DNA of 64,000 nt from Portulaca oleracea (taxonomy: Eukaryota > Streptophyta > Magnoliopsida > Caryophyllales > Portulacaceae). The stretch spans positions 27,382,243-27,446,242 of the forward strand of contig CM055872.1 of the NCBI GenBank assembly GCA_029582165.1. The letters are read 5' to 3'. A program made the position numbers and the translations under genes. Within the stretch, counting starts at the first letter, position 1; every line of letters starts with the position of its first letter. The notes under the pieces were generated by a model. The model did not search any database and was not told the origin of the DNA. It was given only the letters and a program-made list of their open reading frames with translations. Below are positions 55,549 to 64,000 of the stretch, piece by piece.

Positions 55549-57040
55549 TGTAACGTGGTTTGTAAGACCTACGTTTTTATCGTTCTTTCTCAGGGAGTTG
55601 GCGGCCTTGGTCATAGGAACTAGGTCAATGGTCGGGTCGAGATTGCTAAGGTAAGGATATCGGTTTAAATGGGGTCATAACGCGAGAAACAAAACTAAGG
55701 TCGGTCAAGGAATGGAGAATGGGCTTCGGAGGTTTTTCGGGATGTAAACGGGGATGAGGAAATGGGCTTTGCAACAAGGGAATAACAAGAAGGGAGAATC
55801 AAGTGGTAATTCCATTAGAAAATACCCACCGGGCTTCCTCTTTCAAGGATATTCCGGATTAACTTCCCCGAAGTCAATCGACAGGCCCGGGGGGGTTAAT
55901 GAAACGAAATTTCATACTTAGTTTCTATTCGCTTTCGCGAACTAGAATACTAACTATCCCGATTCCTATCTTCCAACACAAGTGTTGGATGTATTCGGGA
56001 TACTTACGCACCAAAATACATCCCACTTGATGGAAGGATAGGAGTGGGAAATTGATTTCCCAACTAATTACTCACTAATATTGCTAACCCAAACCAAATC
56101 ACCCATTCACACCCTTAATTACCCCCTAACCCATAGGGTTTCTAGCCACTAATCATGATAAAAACTAAGCTAACAACATCCAAACCAAACCTAAACATGA
56201 TTTCTAATACCAAACAACCATATATAAGCAAGAACAATTAAATAGCAAGCAAAACAATTAAGAACAAGCAAAGTAATTAGTAAGGTAATTAATAAAAGAG
56301 TTAAGGGAAGAGAATACTTATCAAAATGTTGTACATGAACAAGAGAAAGCAATAAAAGATGATCCAAAAATCTTTCAATTGTTTGAATCCCCAAATCTTC
56401 AATAACATACACAAATCTCCAAAACCCTAGATTAATCTTTCACTAATCTCCCTCTAAAATCCACTAATACAAAGTTGAAATAATTTCTAGGTCTCACCTC
56501 TAGATTGGTCGACTCTAACCCCCCCCCAAAATCGCAGCAAAAGAGCTATTTAAACCCCCAAAACAATTGGCCAAAATGCAGAGTTTAAATGCCGAAAACT
56601 TGCAGCCCAGCAGGGGGGTCGCGGGCGCGACCCACCCCGTTGCGGGCGCGACTAGCGAACTTTCTCAGGCGATTCTGGTCTTCGAGGCGTCGTGGCTACG
56701 GCGGCTCCGACCGTGGGTACGGTCTTTCTCGGTCATCCTGACTCCCAACACATGCCCACTATGGCTACGGTGGCCATGATCGTGGCCACGGTCCACCTCG
56801 GCTTCAAGTGTACTCTGGGCGTAGCGGGTGCTACGCCATTCGTGGCGGGGGCTACGTTTCGGCTTCCCTTCCCTTTGTTCTTCCTTCTTTCCGAAGCATG
56901 TAACGCTCGATCCTAAGGTCGTAGCATGCGTTACTTCACTAATTGGCACCAAAGGTCGCGAGTGGGGTCCTGGGTCGACTAATTGGCACCAAAAGCCTAA
57001 GAATTTAGGCGGTATTTAGACACAAAATTGGGTCTAAACA
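55549..57040 (-). mobile_element. Solo LTR of Athila family A inside family A integrase, TSD CAGCT
   Basis: TGTAACGTGG (55549) to GTCTAAACA (57040), 1492 bp, flanked by CAGCT at 55544-55548 and 57041-57045. Palindromes GGTCGCG/CGCGACC (56617-56632), GGCGTAGC/GCTACGCC (56818-56837), and ACCGTGGGTACGGT-type motifs (56695-56795). Confidence 0.93.
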
Positions 57041-57045
57041 CAGCT

Positions 57046-57970
57046 CCTCAAACTCTTCTAATTGAAATAAACGACTTGCTCCGGCCGCCTTGAGATCAAA
57101 ATTCAATTTCTTGATCGCCCACATCGTTTTGTGCTTAAGCTCTACGGGAAAATGACATGCTTTCCCGTAGACAAGACGATACGGAGTAGTCCCAATCGGT
57201 GTTTTGAAGGCGGTGCGATATGCCCACAAGACTTCATCTAATTTCTCCGCCCAATCCTTTCGTGAAGAGCTGACCGTCTTCTCCAATATCTCCTTGATAG
57301 CACGATTTGAGATTTCTACTTGCCCTTGCGTTTGAGGATGATAGGGGAGTCCCTTCTTGTAACTGATACCATACTTTGCTAGGAGGGACTCAAACTTCTT
57401 CTCGATGAAGTGGGATCCGTTGTCACTAATGATAACCCTTGGAATGCCGAATCTTGGGAATAAAATCTTCTTCAAGAATGTTGACACAAACTTGCCATCG
57501 CACTTCACGCATTGGATAGCTTCGACCCATAACGAAACATAGTCTACCGCCACTAGAATGTATTGAAAACCTCGTGATGACGGAAAGGGACCCATGAAAT
57601 CTAACCCCCATACATCGAAAACCTCTACCTCAAGGATGAAGTTCAATGGTGCTTCATTCTTCCGGGAAATATTTCCGACCTTTGGCATTTGTCGCATCGC
57701 TTGACATGAAGATGAGCATCGCGAAAGAGAGTCGGCCACCAATAGCTGGCTTGTAAAACTCTTGCCGCCGCCTTTTGAGAGCCATCATGACCTCAAACCG
57801 GGAATTCATGACAATGTGTCAAAACAAATTTCACCTCGCTCTCAGGTAGACATCGCCTATACATCCCGTCGTTGCACAACCGGAATAGGAATGGATCGTC
57901 CCAAAAGAAATGTTTCATGTCGTGAAAGAACTTCTTTTCATGAGGGTTCCGATTTTGAGGAACCACCTAA
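57046..57970 (-). pseudogene. Athila integrase, zinc and catalytic domains, family A
   Basis: The HHCC region ([13 protein letters not shown]) is in a different frame from the core and is followed by a frameshift near 57700. The core has [11 protein letters not shown] (first Asp), [10 protein letters not shown] (second Asp), and [15 protein letters not shown] (Glu), so the DDE triad is intact. The domain continues through [30 protein letters not shown] to a break at 57045 caused by the solo LTR. Confidence 0.9.
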
Positions 57971-58359
57971 CTAGACAAGTAGTTTATGATGTCGACATAC
58001 CATGGGTGAGAGTGCTTGATAGCCATGAGTCGCTCATCCGGGAAAGAATCGACAATCGGTTGGATATCCTCCAAATCAACAAGAATCCTCGATAGGTGAT
58101 CGGCTACTACATTCTTCGTGCCGGCCTTGTCCCGAATTTCCAAATCAAACTCTTGCATAAGCAAGACCCACCGTTTAAGCCTCGACTTCGTTTGTTTCTT
58201 TCCCACCAAATATTTAATCGCGACATGATTTGTGTAAACCACCCCTTTGGAGAACATAAGGTATTGCTGGAATTTGTTAAGAGAAAAGATGATTGCCAAA
58301 AGCTCCTTCTCCGTGGTCGTGTAGGTCTTTTGTGCACTATCAAAGCGCATGGCTTGCAT
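57967..58359 (-). pseudogene. Athila RNase H, family A
   Basis: Reads SAQKTYTTTEKELLAIIFSLNKFQQYL...YTNHVAIKYLVGKKQTKSRLKRWVLLMQEFDLEIRDKAGTKNVVADHLSRI. The usual TDH at the third acidic site reads TNH here, another Asp-to-Asn change. The start of the domain (FEIMVDASDFAVGACLAQ) is in the overlapping upstream frame, so there is a frameshift near 58350. Confidence 0.85.
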
Positions 58360-59717
58360 AGTAGATACCTCTTGGCTTCTTCTCTATAGTTTGAGCCAAA
58401 CACGCTCCCACAGCGAAATCGCTTGCATCAACCATGATTTCAAAAGGTAGTGTCCAATCTGGAGCTTGAACAACCGGAGCGGAAATCAAGGCTTGCTTTA
58501 ACCTATAAAATGACTCAAGGCACTCATCAGTAAAAGAGAATGGGGCATCCTTGCACAAGAGATCAGTTAAAGGTCGAGCGATTTTGGAAAAATCCTTGAC
58601 GAACCGGCGATAAAAGCCGGCATGGCCAAGGAAGCTACGCACCCCTTTAACAGAAACTGGGGGTGGTAGGCGCTCTATAACCTCAACTTTAGCCTTGTCC
58701 ACTTTGATGCCCTTAGAAGAAATTAAATGGCCCAACACAATACCTTCTTCCACCATGAAGTGGCATTTCTCCCAATTCAACACTAAGTCAACTTCCTCAC
58801 AACGGGTTGGAACTTTCTCCAAGTTCAGCAAACAATCATCAAAGGTATTACCATAGACAGAAAAATTGTCCATAAAGACTTCCATGCATTTTTCAATGAA
58901 ATCACTAAAGATAGCCATCATGCAACGTTGAAAATGTCCCCGGTGCATTACATAACCCAAAAGGCATGCGACGATAAGCAAAAGTACCATACGGGAAAGT
59001 GAAAGTAGTTTACTATTGATGTGACGGGTGGATTGGAATTTGAAAGAAACCCGAGTACCCATCCAAAAAGAAAAAATACGAGTGACCCGCCAACCATTCC
59101 AACATCTGGTCAATAACGAGAAGGGGGAAATGGTCCTTCTTTGTTACTTTGTTTAGTTGACGGTAATCAATACTCATCCGCCAACTAGTGGCGGTCCGGG
59201 TACTAACTAGTTCTTTCTTTTCATTTTCAATCACAGTCATTCCACCCTTCTTGGGTACACACTGAACCGGGCTCACCCATTCGCTATTTGCGATGGGGAA
59301 CATGATCCCAGCAGCTAGTAACTTTACTACTTCCTTTTTAACCACCTCTTGCATATTGGGATTTAATCGACACTGGGGTTGCCTAGTAGGCTTTGCATCC
59401 TATAACAAGTCAATCGAATGCATGCATATAGAAGGGGACAAACCTTTCAAATCCTCTATCTTATAACCTAGTGCACCCCTATGTTTTCTAAGCAAATCAA
59501 GTAACTTGGACAATTCAGAATCATTCAATTTCGCATTCACAATGACAGGACAAGATTTCTCATCATCCAAGAAAGCATATTGGAGGGAAGGGGGCAAAGG
59601 TTTAAGCTCTAAAGGAATAGAGGATTGAATTTGAGAAGAAGATATACCTTTGTAGATCACATCTTGAATCTCCATGCACTCCATATAAGGCTCGTCAATA
59701 ATAATCTCCTCATGCAT
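58340..59717 (-). pseudogene. Athila reverse transcriptase, family A
   Basis: N-terminal part 59717-59400: PLELKPLPPSLQYAFLDDEKSCPVIV...HRGALGYKIEDLKGLSPSICMH, ending in an in-frame TAG at 59400. It continues (59354-59013) with KEVVKLLAAGIMFPIANSEWVSPVQCVPKKGG...WRMSIDYRQLNKVTKKDHFPL...FLDGYSGFFQIPIHP, then two stops near 59010-59015 and a 1-nt shift near 58935. The last frame has GHFQRCMMAIFSDFIEKCMEVFMDNFSVYG: the catalytic pair is DN not DD (GAT to AAT in a CpG). Later blocks LNWEKCHFM and LGHLISSKGI are normal. Inactive. Confidence 0.9.
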
Positions 59718-60246
59718 GGGTGATGAGTCAAGAAGGTTGGTGAAGAAGGTAATATCGGTGTTGTCGGTCTCAAATTAGAAAGATTCCAATAGGCAAGCTC
59801 CCAAGGGATCGTCGCAAGTAGACTCAAGTAGATGAGAGTCCTCAATATACTCATCGACACTACAAGAATGACTCACTTGCGCCACGAAATTATTCGTTGC
59901 TAAAGTACAAATATCCCGTGGCGAATGCTATTGGCCATGGAAATCTTGTGCGTGGCCTGTTGTGGCGAATGGCCTCGTGGCTAATAAAATGGCCACAGAA
60001 ATATCCATGGCATGGCGAGCTATCATAGTACTTGCCACAAAACATTTAGTGGCTAAATATTGTCCAACTTGAGTTATTTATTTCGATTTGCCACAATATC
60101 TTTCGTGGCTAATAAGTATATTAGCCACAAATAACAAAGTTGCCACTAAATTATATTAGCCACGCCATCATCCGTGGCTAGATTTTATTAAAAAAAAAAT
60201 TATTTCTGCTAATAATCGCCTATATATGACTATGTGTGTAACCAAT

Positions 60247-60538
60247 TGTAATGCCCCGACCCCTCCGGGCCGCGTACATTACCAATAACTGCTTCAAGGA
60301 TTATTGGCTGGTCCCACGAATCACCGCGAGTCTTTCGAGCGTGCTTTGTCCTCGCTCACACGTTGCCTGGGAAAACTTCCCAGGAGATCACCCATCCTGA
60401 GACTACTCTCACCCAAGCACGCTTAACTGAGGAGTTCCCAACGGATGAGCTACCATAGAAGAAGGTGTATCTTGGCGATATAAGTAGTCATTTCAATCCT
60501 TTTAAGCCCACACTTAACCATATACCTGGGGTGTCACA
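60247..60538 (-). mobile_element. Solo Cassandra LTR (TRIM), TSD CCAAT
   Basis: Minus strand TGTGACACCCCAGG (60538) to GGGGCATTACA (60247), 292 bp, flanked by CCAAT at 60242-60246 and 60539-60543. The centre carries a 5S-rRNA-like segment. Cassandra is the only known plant TRIM with 5S sequence in its LTR. Confidence 0.92.
60375..60440 (-). other. 5S-rRNA-like pol III promoter segment in Cassandra LTR
   Basis: Minus strand AACTCCTCAGTTAAGCGTGC, TTGGGTGAGAGTAGT, GGATGGGTGATCTCC and TGGGAAGT follow the plant 5S rRNA 3' half with few changes, covering the A box, intermediate element and C box. It is not a 5S gene: the 5' half and the usual end are missing. Confidence 0.85.
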
Positions 60539-60789
60539 CCAATATTGTTCATAGTATGCAGAATCTCTAGCCACGACTTTTCTAGTGACTTATTGGCACC
60601 ATTGTAAATCACTAGCAAGAAAAAAATTTATTTCATCTAATAAAATTATCAAGTATTCACCGTCATTACTAATCACTAATAATACTTAACAAGTTTGGCC
60701 ACCAAATATATTTTGTAGGAGCATATGAAGTTGAACCTTCGAGCCACCAAAATAATTTTTCAGTGGCAAATATAAACAATTGGCCACCA

Positions 60790-61170
60790 CATTTTTTTTT
60801 ATGGCCAAATTCACAAACTAGCCACAGTATATTTTTATCATGGCCAAATTTTCAAACTAGCCATAACTATTGGCAACAATATATTTGATAATGGCCAAAT
60901 TTCCAAACTATCCATGACTATTGGCCACAAAACATTTTTATCATGGCCAAATTCACAAATTAACCACGATATATTTTTATCATGGCCAAATTTTCAAACT
61001 AGCCATGACTATTGGCCACAAGATATTGTTATCATGGCCAAATTCACAAACTAGCCACGACTATTGGCAACAATATATTTTTATAATTGCCAAATTCACA
61101 AACTAGCCACGACTACAGGCAACAAAATGCTTTTGTCATGGCGAAATTCACAAACTAGCCACGATGAACT
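60790..61170. repeat. Subterminal tandem repeats of the CACTA element
   Basis: About seven units of 40-60 bp with the pattern TTATCATGGCCAAATT, CACAAACTAGCCACGA and CTATTGGC. GGCCA/GCCAC words also fill the left end (59880-60180). Repeated subterminal motifs are transposase-binding sites in known CACTA elements. Confidence 0.75.
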
Positions 61171-61339
61171 TTTATTCCATGGCTAACAAGGGACCATTTT
61201 CTTAATTGGCCACAAAAGAATTACTTTCATGACAAACATACTTTAGATCTATGGATTATAAACATTGATATAAAATCTGCCCACCAAAACTTGCTTCCCA
61301 TGGCCACTTTGGTGGCGCAAGTGAGTCACTCTCGTAGTG

Positions 61340-61635
61340 CGACAAGAAACTCCATCATATCAATAGCATAGCATGAGTCCCCATACGAAGGACCTTTTAA
61401 TGACCCCTCAAGTTGAAAAATGATGCTTTCATCACCGACATTCAATGACATGCTTCCATTCTTCACATCAATTATCGCTCCCGCCGTGGCAAGGAACGAC
61501 CTTCCCAAAATGATAGGGATGTTGTTGTGTTCCTCCATCTCCAAGATCACAAACTCACATGGAATAAAAAATCGCGCCACTTGGACCGGGATGGTGTTCG
61601 ACCTCGTTCCGAGCCGAATTTCTTCTCTTTTATAG
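61340..61635 (-). pseudogene. Athila aspartic protease, C-terminal part, family A
   Basis: Open on the minus strand from about 61635: TIPVQVARFFIPCEFVILEMEEHNNIPIILGRSFLATAGAIIDVKNGSMSLNVGDESIIFQL. The PIILGRxFLATAGAxIDV motif is typical of Athila proteases. The N-terminal half with the catalytic Asp is cut off by the family E element near 61635, and the CACTA element follows on the other side. Confidence 0.85.
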
Positions 61636-63085
61636 GGTATATTTGCTTTTTTTAACCCCTATTTATATATTAGATATAATGATTTGGTGTTTTGTAGGAA
61701 AATAAGGAGTTAGAAGAAGTTTGGGCTTAATTGAAGGTTTTTAGGGAATCCCGAGCTATTTCCCGAGTCAAACCAAGTCAACCCGAGCCGAGATCCGAGT
61801 CAAACCAAGTCAACCCGAGCCGAGAGCCGAGGCGAAACCGAAGTCGGAAATTCCATATCAAGATTGGCGCAAAACAGGGGAACGGTACAAACTCAAAGGT
61901 TTGAAATACGTGTGCCTTCACCCTTTGGGTCATAACTCCTTCGTTACAACTCCGATAGGTCTGAAATTTTGGGAGCTTAAATTACACGATATCTTACGGG
62001 CCTAAAACGGAGTTCGGATGAAGAAGTTATGCACGTTTGAAGTCGGCAGGAAAATCGCCGAGCGCTTGCTCGCCCGAGCGGAGGGTGGCTCGCCGAGCAA
62101 GGCTTCGGGCAACAAACTGCCCAGAACGCTTGCTCGCCCGAGCCAGAGGGTGGCTCGCCCGAGCAAGGCTTCTGGGGCAACAAAAACACCAGCCAGAACG
62201 CTTGCTCGCCCGAGCCAAAGGGTGGCTCGCCCGAGCCACTCTGTCTGCGGAGAAATTGCTGCGCGTGCTGTGAATTATTTCTAGGGTTTTGGGTTGTATT
62301 TTTCCTTTTTCTATAAATACCCACTTGTATTAATCAAAAATCTCAATTAGCCTAGGTAGTTTAGGAGTAAAATTAGATTTAATTGCTTTCCTTTATTTGC
62401 TTTAATCTCTCTTAATTGTTCTTCAAGTTTCAATTGTTCTTCATTGTTCTTCAAGCTTTCATTGATTTCTAGCATTTGTATTCAAACTTTCTCAAGTTTT
62501 CTCAATTCAAGCAAGTTTCCATTGAAGTTTTACAAAGCTTTCTCTCTCTTCTCTCTTCTCTCTTCTCTCTTCTCTCTTCTCTCTTCTCTCTTTCTCTCTC
62601 TAATCTCCATTGTTGACTTGATTTCAAAGCTTTCTAGGGTTAGCCACATCAAATTCATCTTTTAGTGGGGAGGAGGGTCAAGGAATTCCAATTCTACTTC
62701 CTAGTGAGAATTTGGGAGATCCTTGGTAATCCAATCCACATTTTCTTGTTTGTTTGGGGGAAATTGCAAAGGTAGATTGAAGGTTAGAAGATTTTGGTCA
62801 TCGAAGGTATAATTTCTTGTTCCCAATTTTGTTGTTCATTCATTGTCTTCATTCATGTCTTTTAATTGAGTTCATCCTTAAGTGTTTTCTTTATTGCTTT
62901 CCTTTTATTGCTTTCTTAATTACTATCATGTCTAGATTAGTTTATTGCTTTCCTTTACATTATTTATTGCTTTCCGCATTGAGAAAAACCCCAAACACAA
63001 ACCAATTATCCTTAATCAAGCCTAAACACCCATCCCTGTGGACCGACAACCTTAACTTAAAAACCACAAAAATTACAACCGAACA
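61636..63085 (+). repeat. Family E 5' LTR (left end approximate)
   Basis: Ends GAACCGAACA-like before the PBS. Palindromes GGCTCGCCCGAGCC and GCTCGCCCGAGC at 62068, 62132, 62152, 62203 and 62224. TATA box CTATAAATACCC at 62311-62322. (TCTCTTC)n run at 62540-62600. Confidence 0.75.
62311..62322 (+). promoter_or_regulatory. TATA box of family E LTR
   Basis: CTATAAATACCC about 770 bp before the LTR end, downstream of the GC-rich palindromes. Confidence 0.6.
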
Positions 63086-63086
63086 A

Positions 63087-63104
63087 TGGCGCTGTTGCCG
63101 GGGA
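63087..63104 (+). other. tRNA-Asp primer binding site
   Basis: TGGCGCTGTTGCCGGGGA, one base from TGGCGCCGTTGCCGGGGA, the Athila PBS complementary to the plant tRNA-Asp 3' end. Confidence 0.9.
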
Positions 63105-63204
63105 TGGCGTTATTTGGTAGATTAGGTGATTGGTTTGTATGTAAATAGTTTAATTGCTTACTTGATTATGCTAGAAAAATGTAGCCCAAAAAGTTGAATA
63201 TCGA

Positions 63205-63284
63205 AAAAAATAAAAATAAAAAAAAGAGAAAAAAATAGAAAAAGAAAAATAGAAAAAAATAGAAAAAGAAAAATAGAAAAAAGA
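63205..63284 (+). repeat. A-rich (AAAAATAGAAAAAG)n leader
   Basis: Purine-rich simple repeats between PBS and gag ATG. Confidence 0.8.
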
Positions 63285-63285
63285 G

Positions 63286-64000
63286 ATGGCATGTTTTAGC
63301 TTCCCTCAAAATGAGCACGAATTATTTTGTGATTATCGTGATAGATTAAATGATTATCTTGCTTATTGGGCCCCTCATGGTTATATTTATTCTAATTGGG
63401 AAGTGTTAGTTGTTACTAATGAAGGATTGAACTTCGAGACCCGTTCTCTTCTTAATTATTTTGATTTCAATGTTGAAAATGAGTATCGGGCTTGGGAATT
63501 ATTCGATTGGTTGTACACGGATACTCGCCAATTTGGGGAGACTTTTATTCATCGGGTTCTTGTTTTGGTAATCCGTGTGCTCTTCATGCTCAATTGCACT
63601 ATGAGAAACGTTATGTGAAAAACTCTTATGATCTTTCTCCATGTGATGTTGTTTAATCTCGTCATTTGTGTGTGCATTGTGAATCTCCGTCTCATGCTTC
63701 CGAATCTTGTATGGACATTAGACTAGATAAACTGGGTGCGGAATTAAATGGTTTACAAGATAAGATAAATGAATGCATGCAAGAATTTGAACATGTGCTT
63801 AAACCTAGGGTAGAAACTTATCTTGCACAATTGGTTGATTCGAATGTTGAAGTAGGTCATTCATCATCTTTGAGTCCTGAAATGCATGATGATTCTTCTG
63901 TGTATGATTATGATTATGATGATGACTACTATAATGGACATAGTTTTGTAAGGAGGATTACCGAGTCCTTAGCTCTAGCTCCACCTAGTAAGCATGAGAA
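63286..64000 (+). pseudogene. Family E gag (partial)
   Basis: ATG 63286 opens MACFSFPQNEHELFCDYRDRLNDYL...NWEVLVVTNEGLNFETRSLLNYFDF...AWELFDWL, the Athila gag pattern. After a frameshift near 63560 the other frame reads CVHCESPSHASESC, a CX2CX4HX4C zinc knuckle (63672-63713), with one TAA at 63651 before it. It then reads an acidic, Tyr/Asp-rich tail to the window end. Broken at least twice. Confidence 0.7.

Larger units (their letters stand above)
59858..61339. mobile_element. Non-autonomous CACTA element, TSD CGA
   Basis: Termini CACTACAAGAATGACTCACT (left) and CACTACGAGAGTGACTCACT (right, reverse complement), then shared TGCGCCAC. The 3-bp TSD CGA is at 59855-59857 and 61340-61342, as expected for CACTA/En-Spm. 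1482 bp with a nested Cassandra LTR, about 1185 bp without it. No transposase. It sits between protease and RT of family A. Confidence 0.93.
45343..61635 (-). mobile_element. Athila family A copy 1 with nested insertions
   Basis: Minus strand: protease (61635), CACTA insertion, RT (59717-58400), RNase H (58359), integrase (57970-57046, then 51914-51605), palindrome cluster (51270-51008), post-pol ORF (50540-49198), 3' non-coding region, PPT (46955-46943), 3' LTR (46942-45343). Preceding TSD copy would be TATAC (45338-45342). Its gag and 5' LTR are beyond 61635. Net length in the window without insertions is about 9.7 kb. Confidence 0.85.
61636..64000 (+). mobile_element. Athila-like element, family E (5' part)
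   Basis: 5' LTR to 63085, a tRNA-Asp PBS at 63087-63104, and the start of gag, running off the window. It is inserted in the family A protease; the left limit (about 61620-61650) is not exact, because no TG start is clear. Confidence 0.8.

Noticed and set aside
60375..60440. Functional 5S rRNA gene
   Set aside because: Only the promoter-containing 3' part is present and it lies within a Cassandra LTR with its own TSD.
62018..62324. Ala/Arg-rich ORFs on both strands
   Set aside because: Caused by the GGCTCGCCCGAGCC repeats of the family E LTR.
1..64000. tRNA genes
   Set aside because: Only primer-binding sites complementary to tRNA ends were seen, no cloverleaf with A and B boxes.

Overview
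This window is intergenic heterochromatin of a flowering plant, built almost entirely of nested LTR retrotransposons. I found no ordinary host gene. The evidence for a plant is Athila- and Tat/Ogre-type Ty3/gypsy elements with their usual tRNA-Asp and tRNA-Arg primer sites, a Cassandra LTR carrying 5S-rRNA-like sequence, and CACTA and hAT non-autonomous elements. The lineages suggest a dicot, but the species cannot be told from the sequence. Every coding region is a broken transposon gene.

Layout. 1-4596: 3' end of an Athila-type element, family B (+ strand: post-pol ORF, long 3' non-coding region, 3' LTR). 4602-38362: a Tat/Ogre-lineage complex on the minus strand. Its 5' LTR is at 36493-38362 and a second LTR sits at about 11247-12412. 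It has tandem-repeat leaders, gag remnants and two antisense ORF regions: a plant-mobile-domain-like gene with introns (12468-15229) and a DUF7745-like gene (16542-17123). A hAT MITE (15572-16193) and an inverted-repeat element (about 36531-36840) lie in it. It is split by an LTR array (18120-35173, TSD GAAAC) of three LTRs separated by internal domains of only about 230 bp (family D). The third LTR of D holds a complete non-autonomous Tat-like element (family C, 24600-33361, TSD GTATG).

38363-38950 is a short unassigned spacer. 38951-43140 is a decayed minus-strand Ty3/gypsy element. Its gag is cut at 43141 by a minus-strand family B Athila (43141-45342), which is cut at 45343 by a minus-strand family A Athila (45343 to about 61635). 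Family A itself holds a solo family-A LTR (55549-57040, TSD CAGCT), a solo family-B LTR (51920-55532, TSD GCATG) with another solo A LTR inside it (52210-53768, TSD GGGGT), and a CACTA element (59858-61339, TSD CGA) with a solo Cassandra LTR inside (60247-60538, TSD CCAAT). From about 61636 to the end a plus-strand Athila-like element (family E) begins: 5' LTR, tRNA-Asp primer site and a broken gag.

The most unusual signal is not a gene. Five unrelated LTR families each carry clusters of short inverted repeats (potential hairpins or palindromes), each family with its own arm sequence. Several arms change in a compensatory way. In family C a 78-bp tandem array alternates two hairpins around one invariant 8-nt loop, and a second near-palindrome (AAACCC-N4-GGGTTT) recurs through LTRs and internal DNA. 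Boundaries backed by matching target-site duplications were read directly. Clade names, ages and functions are inference.
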